Position numbers and translations under genes: made by a program. A DNA stretch of 64,000 nucleotides, taken from contig JAJTUP010000004.1 in the NCBI GenBank assembly GCA_021399435.1, positions 620,001-684,000 of the forward strand, given 5' to 3'. Shown here one piece after another: positions 1-10,166 of this stretch. Every line of letters begins with the position of its first letter. Position 1 is the stretch's first letter. Source of the stretch: Diaporthe sp. PMI_573. Its lineage: Eukaryota; Ascomycota; Sordariomycetes; Diaporthales; Diaporthaceae. The notes below the pieces were generated by a model, which had not been told where the DNA came from, searched no databases, and was given only the letters and a program-made list of their open reading frames with translations.

Positions 1-763
1 TAGGCCTTGATCGATTCCCAAGTCATGGCGTTCTCGGACTCCCAGTTGTACTGTAGGCTTGGGTATGGGACGCCGATTCCCAGCCAGTCTTCCAGTCCCA
101 TTGGGTCCACAAGAACGACCTAGAACATGCATCAGTACGTGCCCATGCCAGAAACGTTTTCAGAGACTTACCTCAGTGACATTGTTGGGGTACATCATCG
201 AGTATCTGGCAGCCAGCATACCGCCCAGGGAGTGACCGATGACAGTCACCTCATAGATGTCGAGGGCATTGAGGAGGCTGCTCGTGCTGGAAGCGAACTG
301 CTGGAGGCTGAACTGATAATTCTCAGGCTTGCTAGACTTGCAGAAGCCAACCTGGTCAACGGCAATGACACGGTATCCATGACCTGTCAGCTCGCTGATT
401 GTTGCTTTCCATGTCGGGCCACAGAAGTTCTTGCTGCTAGATGTTAGAAATAGTCTTTTGGGGGGAGGGGGGATCTCAGCAGTGCACGGGGAGAACTGAC
501 CCATGGAATACAACGGCAACCTGTCCATTGGATGTCACATTCGCTGCCGGGGGAACATCCATGAAAGCCATCTGAAGTTCTTGGAACTGGCTCTCAAAGT
601 TGTACACGTGTACCGGGTATGGGTACGTGTAATTGGACCCATTGAGATCGAATGGCTGGGGGCTTGTGTCGATCGAGCCCTCGGCCTGACCGACAGATCC
701 GACACTCTGCGCCTTGGAGGCGAGAAGCCCAAGGGCCGAGGAGAAGACAGCACCAACTTTCAT
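1..763 (-). CDS. Secreted alpha/beta hydrolase, 3' end beyond window
   Basis: Three exons are readable: 763-501, 436-172 and 119-1. They are joined by introns 500-437 (GT-AG, phase 2) and 171-120 (phase 0), and the frame stays open to the window edge. The ATG at 763 is chosen because the protein then starts with a hydrophobic signal-like stretch (MKVGAVFSSALGLLASKAQS). The fold is recognisable: a VVFHGSK strand and oxyanion region, GYRVIAVDQVGF, and the nucleophile elbow GHSLGG with the catalytic Ser. The remaining acid and His would lie outside the window. The family covers epoxide hydrolases, lipases and haloperoxidase-like enzymes, so the substrate cannot be named. The signal sequence suggests secretion (inference). 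Confidence 0.85.
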
Positions 764-2805
764 CGTGGAGCGGTTGAGCGACGGGCGCAGGTATGGGATC
801 TTGCTGCAAGCTGGTGGCACTGGGAGGCTATTGTCATGCAGTGTAGCATCTCCGAGCAGATCGATTTAAGGTGACAGCATTGGACCTGAACTCCCCAAAT
901 ACTCCCCCGGCGTCTATCGGCCCGCTACCCCTTGCTCATAGTGGACGAGTACCTGCATTTCGGAGCTGCCCCAGCTGGGTTAGAGATGGCACGAGTATGG
1001 CCGCCTAGCCGGAAGTAACTCCACTGCCATCTGTGTGCCCTGCGCGATCTCGTCCATGGAAGTAGCCCGACATGATGGATCAGATCGGAACGCCTCGGCT
1101 CACCTGCATTGTCTCAAGCTGAAGGATTCAGATGGAACTGAAAGCAGTCAGGGTATTGCGCCGCGGAAAATCTTGCTGGGGCCGCGCTGTTTCTGCCCGA
1201 TTTGCTTCTTACAGTGTCAAGTGTCTGCGATTGTGGTTGGACGGGGAGTCTGATCCGGTTGTGGGCTGCTGGCTCTCGGCACGACGACCAGGTTGCCCTT
1301 AAGGGCAGCTGAGAAGTGCGGGAAAATTGACGTCTCCAGTAGTCGGCGGGGAGGACTCACCCATTGGCTGGCTCGGCCACCACGGTCCACATCCAATGGC
1401 TCCCTACTGGTAAGCTGTTCGACAAGCTGACAAGGACCACTGTGCAGTTGGTTGGTCTCCCAAAACGTGCAGTAGTTTAACTCGTTGCGGCCTCGGTGGG
1501 TCTGCTCAATTCCGCCGTGGTACAGGCCTCCTAAAGTTTGTAGGTTATTATGTGGTGACAGCACGATTATGCAGGTCTTCAAGAACTGCTGCGTCAGTGC
1601 TTATTCTTATTGATAGCAAGTGCCGGCAGAAGCAAGTATGGGTTCAATTGCAGGTTCGCGGAGGTCGCCCAATATATGTAAGCAACGGCCTGCGCTTGAT
1701 GGGGCGATGATAACACATATGATACGTCACATATGCGCAGTGCGCTACAAAACCTACAATCTCCGGAGAGGCAGGGGTTTTCGTAGTGCCTAAAATTCTT
1801 TTCGTGGCCATTTGTGCTATTAGCAGCTCCCGCTTCTTTGATAATAGACGGTGGGTGATGTCTGTCGGGCACGCCATTGGAATTGCGACTTTCCATGGCC
1901 AACAGCCAGACTGCCGAGAAAAGGTTTCTGTCTGGGTCGCTCGGGGGCCATGTGGTCTGCGATCTCGGACTGATAGGCACAGATCGCTCCAATATGGAGA
2001 GTCGTGTGGGGTGTTGATCTTTCGTCAAGCCACGTTTCTGTGGGCTCCATAGTAAATTTGAGTTCGATCGTCTTGTTGCTGCACTCAGCTGTACCAGCGA
2101 TCGTCAATTTTTCCAAACTCAACATTATCTTAGTGCCTTTAGAGCTCACATGAGAAGACAGAGATATACACGGCGAAGTCCGGAAAGGTGAAAGGCATTA
2201 CCATACTGGGACACGATAAGCCGCTCTCACTCTCCCCTTCGACGCGAGAAATAATGTTGTACACTTGAAGCAGCATCGGAAACACTGCCGAACATCGAAG
2301 GGTCCCGCTGGGACTTTTCGACCATGTGGAGCATCGTCCCACTCTGCAATGCAATATACTTTCAGCTCGCCGCTTGGCCACTCTTGCGTCCTGCAGCAAG
2401 GGGGGTCTCGTGATCCTGCCGTGCTGTGTGTGTACACCGTCCCACGGAATGCATCCCTTAAACTCTCTTAACCTTACCGAGCGCCGTGGCTGCCGTCCTT
2501 GGACGCCACTTCCGTCTGTTGTCTCCCATCTCACCGGGAAATTTACATAACAGAAACTCTTTCGCAGTCCCAAGTCACCCGCGAAGAAATGCTGCGACCT
2601 GACCGGGCTGTCTCGGGAACCCAGAGCGGACCGACGCTAAAGTCCTGGATCTAGATTTCCGATTTCCACAGTGGGATCTGCAAGCACTCCTATCATATAT
2701 TGACCTTCCTCCCATAACTGTTCGGCTGTCAAAACCTTTTGTGTTACCTGCCTGTGCGTGGAGCCACCCGCTCAACACGCGGGAGGTCTGCACTTTGAGG
2801 TCTCG
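764..2805. other. Intergenic, no gene recognised
   Basis: About 2 kb between the divergent hydrolase and rhodopsin-like genes. Open frames on both strands are short and show neither family motifs nor a splice-linked continuation. It presumably contains both promoters. No repeat was evident by eye. Confidence 0.6.
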
Positions 2806-4250
2806 ATGGCTACAGGAAATATCCCAGGGGATAGCAACGCGCATGTGGTCCAGATCCCCTGCATTGTCTTCTTCGTGGTGACACCATGCTTCGTTGCGGC
2901 TCGATTCTGGTCCCGACACAACTCAAACTCGGCTGTTGGCTGGGATGATTGGTGCTGCCTGCTCTCTTGGGTATATACATGATCCATTCCGAGCTTCTCT
3001 TCCTTTGACTGATGATATTTTCTTCAGATCTTTTGCGAGCTCGTGTCAGGTCTTATGATTGGCTCTTGCGCCTACGGATTTGGCCAACACATCTATAATC
3101 TGTCCCCAGAAAACAAGCTCATGGCTTTGAAGGTGAGCTAGTGTACTACCGTTGTCCTCTATCTACCTGGCGTTTGACCATGCTGACTCCGGCCATGCCC
3201 CATCTCAGCTGTTCTTCGTGGCGCAAATCTTCTACAAGCTTACCATGAACTTGACCAAAATCTCGATCTTGCTCCTCTATATGCGCATCTTCGCCGTCTT
3301 TACATGGTTCCGCTGGATTGTTCGAATCCTTATTGGCATAGTGACGGCATACATGATTGCGGCATTCTTTGCATCCGTGTTCCAGTGCACACCAGTGATA
3401 AGAGCGTGGGATAAATCCGTTCCGGGATCTTGCATCAGTATTGAGAAGAACTGGTATGCCAACGCCGGCTTCTCTATCGCAACGGATACAATCATTCTGC
3501 TTCTTCCTATCCAGCCAATACTGTCTCTCAAGCTTCCAATCGGTGAGAAGGTTGCAGTTATGGGCGTATTTATTCTCGGCGCCTTGTGAGTGACGTTCGC
3601 TTCGCGCTGTCATTTTGGTGGAACAAATTGCTGACGAAATGTCTCGACTCCAGTGTCACGTTGACTAGCATCCTTCGCATGCAAACACTAAGCTTCTCTT
3701 CCACGAGCTCAGACATTACTTGTATGTTACCCACACCCAATCCCTAGCACTTGTATCGTTGTACTGATCGCCCATAGACGATATTGCATCGTCCATGTGG
3801 ACTATTATTGAAGACAACACGGCCATCATCTGCGCTTGCCTCCCCATGTGTAAACGAGCCCTGGCCGTCGTCTTCCCCTGCCTGGCTTTCGAGCGCCATC
3901 ACAAGTTCGATAACAAGCTGTCTTACGACACCGGTGGTAGTAACAGTCGCGTCAGTCAAAGTCGCAGTCGCGGCAGGTGGACACAATTCTTCGATGGGTC
4001 TACAAAATTCTTTGACGTGTCTGCAGGCAAGGTTCCCTCACCTCTGGTTTTGGATCCTCGCCAGGTATCGACACACTCGCAAGCGTACACCGGAGGCTCC
4101 CCAAGCGAGGAATTCATCATGTCCCCCATGTCCCCTGTGCACGACGACAAACGCGCCGAGTCACTGGGCTCAGAGGAATCGGGTGCTATCCGGAAAGTCA
4201 CGCGGTACGAGGTCGCTTATGATGATGCTCCAATGCCGCGAATCAAATGA
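2806..4250 (+). CDS. Seven-helix SAT4/PTH11-type rhodopsin-like membrane protein
   Basis: Five exons (2806-2970, 3028-3132, 3209-3585, 3654-3721, 3778-4250) with GT-AG introns give 395 residues, and the phases are consistent throughout. Seven hydrophobic segments can be followed, beginning with IPCIVFFVVTPCFVAARFW and ending with the diagnostic WTIIEDNTAIICACLPM block. Between them lie GFGQHIYNL, LTKISILLLYMRIF and a FQCTPVIRAWD block, all typical of the fungal rhodopsin/SAT4 domain family. The C-terminal tail of about 120 residues is cytoplasmic-looking and Ser-rich. No CFEM domain precedes the first helix. An in-frame GTG lies 48 nt upstream, but the ATG at 2806 gives the usual short N-terminus. 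Family members include PTH11-like receptors and cluster-linked membrane proteins; the ligand is unknown. Confidence 0.88.
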
Positions 4251-4506
4251 CGAGTCCATGTAACGCGCATAAAATGCAAACACTTGTTTCTTTGCTCCCT
4301 TCAATGTGAGACGCGCTCCCGAGCCCAGACCGTCAAATCAAGTCATGTGTCTCAGGTGCGACCAGTAGTGATGGACCCTGTGGAGCGCGAAACGCGGCTT
4401 TATTGCACTGGAACGAGAAACATGTCTAATTCGTTCGATGCCCTCTACGCCTAATTACCGAGATGCCAGATTTTCAAGCACGAAAATGAGAAACAGTATG
4501 TGCCGA

Positions 4507-5970
4507 CTACAACCACATGCACGGATCAATGACCGGCTGAGCGCCTACCGGCCCGATGATAATGCTGTGCTCGTCCTGGTACGTGATGGGATGAGCGTCA
4601 TAGTCATAGGGGTTCTGCTCGCTGTAGGCATGCCTCTTGAGGGCGATGGTCCAGCTCCAGCTGCTCTGCCAGATGCCGACGAAGTAGCTCGCCCGGAGCA
4701 TGATGTCGAGGTCGACAAGAGCCAACTGATCCCACGTGAGCTCGTCCAGGATCATTATGTCCGACTCGTCTAGAATATCCCACTTCTGCAGCACCTGCGG
4801 CGCCGCCGTGTGCGTGTCGTTGACACTGACCCGCACGTCCGCCAAATAACCCTTCAGTCGCTCCACGTCGCTCGTCGTCCCCGTCGCCACGTACAAGGCG
4901 CCCAGCTGGTTAATCTCGACCTGCTGCTTGATCAATTCGGCCTGTGTTTCGAATGAAGACCATGCCTCGATCTGGGCGTCCCCCTCGGTCCGCACGTGCG
5001 CCCCGAGGAACGCGCCCGTAGAAGGGCCGGCGGGGCTCTGGTTGATGTCCAGCCGCTCGTACAGATTGTACAGAGCCCGCGCCGACACCTCGCGGATGTG
5101 TCTGGGGAACCGCGCGATGAGGCCGAAGTCGCTGCGGAACTCGTCGCTATCATATCGCACGGGCCATGCGAAAGCGACGTCGTCGAGGATCATCCGGATC
5201 GGGTGCTCCTCGGTCGGCTGGGGCAAGTTGTTCTCGGCCACTATTTCCTCGACGCGCTGGTCCAACGCGGGTCTCCACAGCGAAGGGTCGACAAGGACGG
5301 TCCTGAACATCACCGGGGTGAGTTGCTTCACCTCGATAGTATGTGCCTCGCTCTTGGGCGGGATATTGTATGACGGGTCGTCTTGGTCAACTATGTGCAG
5401 CTGAGGGCAGTCCTCGGCCAAGGTGTCAAAAAAGTGGTCGCTGTCGAACACGTATGAGACGGGCAGATCAGTGTCCCACCCGAAGCTTTCCGACATTCTG
5501 TTGAAGGCCTCCCTGGGGTGTAGGGCAGGTGTGATGAGGATTGCTGCGGATGGTTCGGTCAGTAAGGATCCTCTGTTAAATGGGCTGTGGTCTCCCCTAC
5601 CTCCAGCTTCAATGGCGAACCTGACGCAACCAAGCAAGTCGATCTTCATATTTCCAATACCACCTGCAAGCCCATGACATTCGACTATCCTGTCATCACG
5701 CCATTTTGCCTCGCCGCAGAGTTCCCGCACAGCGGCCCCGTCGTACTGAGTAGTGTAGAAGTCGTTGGCCAACACGCGATCCACAAATTGCCTTCGCGTG
5801 GTCCAGCTGCCTTTTTGCCCAGGGATAGCAAAGTCGGTGATCTGGTGTCGCAGCCTGTAGAGATCCGGACCGGAATCACTGTTGAGGAACAACAATGTGA
5901 TGATTAACAGCACAGCGAGAAATATATATCGTTTGGACCAGAGACTGGACCTATTCGATGGGAGATACAT
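4507..5970 (-). CDS. Type II membrane protein, O-fucosyltransferase-like
   Basis: The frame is open from the ATG at 5970 to the stop at 4507. A 57-nt intron, 5600-5544, is very likely: donor GTAGGG, branch-like CTGAC, acceptor GCAG. It is a multiple of three without a stop, so it stays invisible in a plain ORF. Its removal gives 468 residues and restores a continuous AIEAG-AILI strand. A short cytoplasmic N-terminus is followed by one transmembrane anchor (YIFLAVLLIITLLFLN) and a lumenal domain. The motifs HGLAGGIGN, a CVRFAIEAG helix, GAHVRTEGDA and DLDIMLRASYFVGIW recall GT-B O-fucosyltransferase-like fungal proteins, where the His-x-Arg segment binds the nucleotide sugar. A Golgi glycosylation role is inferred; acceptor and donor are unknown. 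Confidence 0.75.
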   Translation of the reverse strand: MYLPSNRSSLWSKRYIFLAVLLIITLLFLNSDSGPDLYRLRHQITDFAIPGQKGSWTTRRQFVDRVLANDFYTTQYDGAAVRELCGEAKWRDDRIVECHGLAGGIGNMKIDLLGCVRFAIEAGGRGDHSPFNRGSLLTEPSAAILITPALHPREAFNRMSESFGWDTDLPVSYVFDSDHFFDTLAEDCPQLHIVDQDDPSYNIPPKSEAHTIEVKQLTPVMFRTVLVDPSLWRPALDQRVEEIVAENNLPQPTEEHPIRMILDDVAFAWPVRYDSDEFRSDFGLIARFPRHIREVSARALYNLYERLDINQSPAGPSTGAFLGAHVRTEGDAQIEAWSSFETQAELIKQQVEINQLGALYVATGTTSDVERLKGYLADVRVSVNDTHTAAPQVLQKWDILDESDIMILDELTWDQLALVDLDIMLRASYFVGIWQSSWSWTIALKRHAYSEQNPYDYDAHPITYQDEHSIIIGPVGAQPVIDPCMWL

Positions 5971-8153
5971 GATAGGCAGCGTGTTACTACAGTTCCATGT
6001 TGGTTGGGCTCAAGATGAAGAAGACAGTGCTTGAAAGTTTGACGGTCTAGGGGGGGTCTTTCGTGGCCGCGTCAGATGCTGGCGTACATCGGGCAAGGGG
6101 TAGCTCAAAGCTACCCAAGGGTCGAACCTTTACCGGCCTAGAGTGGATGTGCGAGGCATGTGGATCCGACTAGGACCTCGAACGCGTCGATCGGGGGCCC
6201 AACTTATTCTACTTTTGGAGAAAGCTTATTTGTCTTCATTTGTCCTTGCTGGTGAAAGCTTATCGAATTTGGGTTTCGAGAGGGAATGTTGAGATTGCGC
6301 TGTCTCAACCCTGAGACATTATGACATTTATGCAACATTTCAGGGAGCGAGTGGCGTTGGCTCCCTGAATTGATTGGAACATTTCTGTGTGGACTCTTAT
6401 CTGTGCAACAGTTGCCATCCAGTCAATGCAAGGAGTCCCTGATTACCAAAGATCCATAATTCCATGCTCTGAGACGTGTGTGCCTGCTGCACGTCGAGCT
6501 TAGATACAGGAACAACATTCAGATCAGCAGACGTGACTCGGCAATCAGCAACTATTCTACGATCCTGCAGCCAAGGATTGATAGCTACTGGCCCGTCTGA
6601 TCTTCAACTTCCCAGCAGTGATAAGGCTGAGGCGGGCCCGGGTCTCTGGGTCATGAGTCGTACTGCTATCACATCATCTTGTCATATATATTGCAAGTTC
6701 GTACAAAGGATCAGAAGCACGTGGGATCGTTGCAGGCTTCTCATAAGCCGGTTCCTACATTGTGGGGCTCGCTAAAGGCAGATATACCGGCAAGGCATAT
6801 AATGTGTCCGAGGCTGCTGTCACGAGAATTACCCTTGCATATGCTGAGCCATCCTGGATAAACTGGAGCATAGCCATACTGAGTTCACGCCATATCATTA
6901 TTCAATTAGGTGCCATTCGTGTATCTCTGCAAAAGCCTGTAATACACCAACATTCTGCCCCGATCCTGCTTCATCAAAGTGTCCCTGCACAGTAACTATG
7001 TTCCAGGATGCAGCGCGGGGCTGCCGTCTCAACAACTCGTTTCTCTTTTTCAGCTACACACTCTTTCCTTCGTATTTTTTCCCATCTCACCAAGACAGCA
7101 CACAGTTATGCCTTCTCCTTCTCATGTATTTGTGTGCTCCGGGTGTCCGCAAGTCACTAGAGCTATCCGCAGCGGCGATCACTCAAGAGATCAAGCCAAG
7201 TAATTGAAAAGGGGCTCAATAGAGACTAGCGACTGACCCGGAACAGCCGACTGTGGTTGTGGTCGGCAAGGTGTCGGATGAGAGAAGATTCCCAGGCAGC
7301 CGCAGGCCACCGGTGCTTAACCCCAGGGGCGATCACTCACGAGATCAGGCCACGCAAATTGAAGACGTGACCCAAGCAACCAGAGGACTGCGTCGTGCCA
7401 GACCGGCCGAGTGCGATTGCGGTCGGCGTGGTGTTCGGTAAGCGGGGAGGCTGGACCAATTGACGATCTGTGACATTCGATTTCCTCGTCGATCCAAAGG
7501 CTCATGTTGTGGAGCGGCCTTTGGAGAGTAGGAAAGAATAGTCTTCAGCATCAAGTGAGACTCTTTGGCAATTTCACCATCGTTGGGGCACAATGTGAGA
7601 GACGTTGTTTGAAGTCGAGCAGGCGTGGTTGTTGACTCGACGGATTAGATGTGAATGGAGCAGCTGCAGCAGGGAGAGTATTCCGACCGGAGGAAGTAGG
7701 AGTTGTCCATAGGATTGGGAGTTATCGTACGGAATGGTGGTACTGGTAGAGTATCGAAAATTTCGTAAAGTTCCATCAGAGTCGCCTCTTGGAAGCAGGA
7801 AGGGAGCCCTCGCCGCTTCAACCTCCCTCAATGCGACAACAAAGGATAGATTTGTGGCACTTCGAAACATTACATCGAGAAGAAGCAGCCATTCTTCGGT
7901 GACAGATAGTGTAAGAATCTTGGGTGTACAAAGGTCGTCTTGGTTCTTGCAAGCTGCCGGGAAAATAGACCACAACGCCGAATCAAGGGCAATACCGCCC
8001 CAAACCACGTATTATGAACTTTTGTGACGAACCGCTCTCGACTTGGAAGGTGGTCTGGAAGATCGCACAGTATCGTGCTGTCCACGGCCAAAATCTGGTC
8101 AATAGCTCGACGGTCTAGTTAGCCGCAACTTTCGGGACCGGAGCACAAAGACC
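5971..8153. other. Intergenic, contains a degenerate two-copy repeat
   Basis: No gene is supported. The stretch holds the promoter of the O-fucosyltransferase-like gene at its left edge and a two-copy degenerate direct repeat at 7173-7442 (listed separately). Open frames are short and lack protein-family motifs. Confidence 0.55.
7173..7442. repeat. Degenerate direct repeat, two units about 155-160 bp apart
   Basis: Units at about 7173-7282 and 7327-7442 share the left block GGCGATCACTCA(A/C)GAGATCA and the right block GGTCGGC..GGTGT, with similar spacing between the blocks (offset 154 at the left, 160 at the right). The middles have diverged by substitutions and small indels. It could be a decayed tandem duplication or the ends of an old element. 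Confidence 0.5.
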
Positions 8154-10166
8154 TTAGACCGAAGAAGATGAGGCAGCCCCATGCTGGATCTTCATCGTGG
8201 ACATCATCGATTCCAGGTCCCTGGGCGGCGCAACTGGCGTTGAGGCGGCGTCGGCCGGGTTGTTGGTGGAGTTTTTGTAAAACTCATAAACGGTGTAGTC
8301 GTACACTCCGCCGCCAACCTCGTCTGGGCCCATGGCCAATTCGGCCGGGATGAGATCGTCGTCGTCGTCAGCACCGTTCTCGACAGTCTTGGTCTTGCCG
8401 TCGGCCCCATTAGCAGCTCCAGCATTGGTCTTCTTCCCCGGGCGAGGCGGGAGGGTAGCATCAGCAGGAAGCCGACCACAACGCTTGTCCAGGACGAGCC
8501 GCATGTAGGCGTTGATCCAATTCCGCTTGGCCTGGGGACGGGCCTTTCTGTCGCCCGGCATGAGGCCCTCGAAGTTCCTTGTGACCTTCATAGATCCAGT
8601 CAGGCTGATGGGCTTCTTCCTGGACACGAGTCGCCTCTTGGACTTGCGGTTCGCCGCGTGGAGGTCCTTGAGTGCCTCCTTCACACCGTACACGACCTTG
8701 TCCGGCATCCACTTCATGGGGCCCGCCTTGAATAGTGCCATCTTTGCTCTTGTCTTCTTGATCACCTTCAAGAGATTGTTGTCATCGTCGTCTTCGTCGT
8801 CGTCGGGTGCGGCGGTGGCAGCAAATGGGGTGATAGGAACTGGTATAGGAGGTGGTGCGGTAGCAGCGGCGACAGGCATTGGCACAGGAGGTGGTACGAT
8901 GCTTGCATCGATAGGGGCAGAAGAGACTGAAGCATAGTTTGTGTGAGGGACTGGGATCGGAGGGTAGGCCGCAGGTAGATCTGACGGCTGTCCATTTGCA
9001 GCCTGGAGATCGATGTTCGCTGGGCCAGGCTGCGACAGATAGGCAGAGTGGGTATTCTCATTGGATCCCACAGTCGCGGCGGCAGGTACGAAATTCGCCT
9101 CTTGTGTTGCCTCTGGTGCCGAGCTGGGACGAGGAATCACTTCTGAGCCCAGGCCGTCCGCCGGAATGATGGCCACCGGTAGCGTCGTGGCTGGGACCAT
9201 GGTCTGGGTACCCTCCTGACTTGCTGCACTAAACCCAATGCTCAAAGGTTGGTCCTCGAGGCTGTGTCTTCTCAGCCTTTCGCCCTTCAGCGATCTGGTG
9301 TACTGGCGCCTCTTCATGAACCTGAGCCTGCAGTGCCTCAACCCTGCGTCTTGATTCAGAGGTATCCGGCCTCTGAGCAGTCGGCCCTGCACGCGTTCCC
9401 TTCTGATGCTTTCGCTCTTGGGGTGTGCCGTCACCTGGCGCCTGTTCCACAGCCGCTTGCTCTTGCTGAGGTGCTCGCTGGGCAAGCGCCTGTTCTTCAG
9501 CTTCTTGTCCCCGTGGCGGATCTTGTCACCCCAGACGGTTGCGAAAGGCTGAAAAACGGCCTCCTGAGGGATAGGCTGCTGAGGGGGACACGGCTCAGGA
9601 GCACTGGGCCGAGGACGGAAAGCCGAGAGAGCAGATTGCTCAGAGTCGCTATACTCAGGATAGGGCTGAGTGGTGGGAACGTATGACTGAGTCACGGCGC
9701 CGTGGGGGATAGGCTGCTCAGGAGTGAGGCATGACCCAGGGGCATTGGATTGAGCCCAGAATGCCAAAAGAGAAAATATCTCCAAGTCAGTGTGACCAGG
9801 ATAGTACTGACGGGCCTCGGCGTAAAGCTGAGCCAGGAGGGAAGATATCTCAGAGTCAGCGGAATTAGGATGGTGCTGACGAAAGTGGGCGTAAAGCTGG
9901 GCAACGGTCTCCTCGGGGACAGGCTGCTGAGGGGGACATGGCTCAGGATCATTAGGCCGAGAAACGAAAGCCGAGAGAGCAGATTGCTCAGAGTCGCTGT
10001 ACTCCTGAGAGTACCGAGGCTCGTAGACGTATGGCTCGGGGACAGACGACTCAGGAACTGCCTTGAAGGTGGGCGGCTCAGGAACGGATGGACCAGGAGT
10101 CGAAGAGGGCTGCTGTGTCAGAGGCGGCTGCGGGCTGGCCACGGGTACACTCGCCGGAGGAGCTTG
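8154..10166 (-). pseudogene. Downstream half of a Pro-rich repeat protein, separated by one TAG
   Basis: This 670-codon open stretch is in the same frame as the gene at 11567-10167 and begins directly after its TAG stop. It has no ATG near its 5' end; the first convenient start is a GTG at 10142. Composition is continuous across the stop (Pro/Ser/Ala-rich). The N-terminal part carries about four diverged units of roughly 23-45 residues built on SDSEQSALSAF and PEPCPPQQPIP. A strongly basic section with high GC3 follows, then a PPIPVP-rich section, an acidic DDDEDDDD run, and a basic C-terminal domain (residues PDKVVYGVKEALKDLHAANR and beyond). No known family was recognised. It may be reached by readthrough, by splicing out of the stop, or be dead. 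Confidence 0.5.
9581..10015. repeat. Two-copy direct repeat (about 85 bp) inside the Pro-rich ORF
   Basis: Positions 9581-9665 and 9933-10015 are near-identical: each carries GAGGGGGACA.GGCTCAGGA followed by AAGCCGAGAGAGCAGATTGC and CTCAGAGTCGCT. A partial third copy of the GATAGGCTGCT segment lies near 9700. The repeats encode the PEPCPPQQP and SEQSALSAF units on the minus strand, so the protein grew by internal duplication. Confidence 0.75.

Noticed and set aside
9229..9450. Alternative minus-strand frame in the Pro-rich gene giving a Gln/Ala-rich peptide
   Set aside because: It reads plausibly, but the main frame has almost only G or C at third positions here and stays open on both sides; no paired frameshift is needed.
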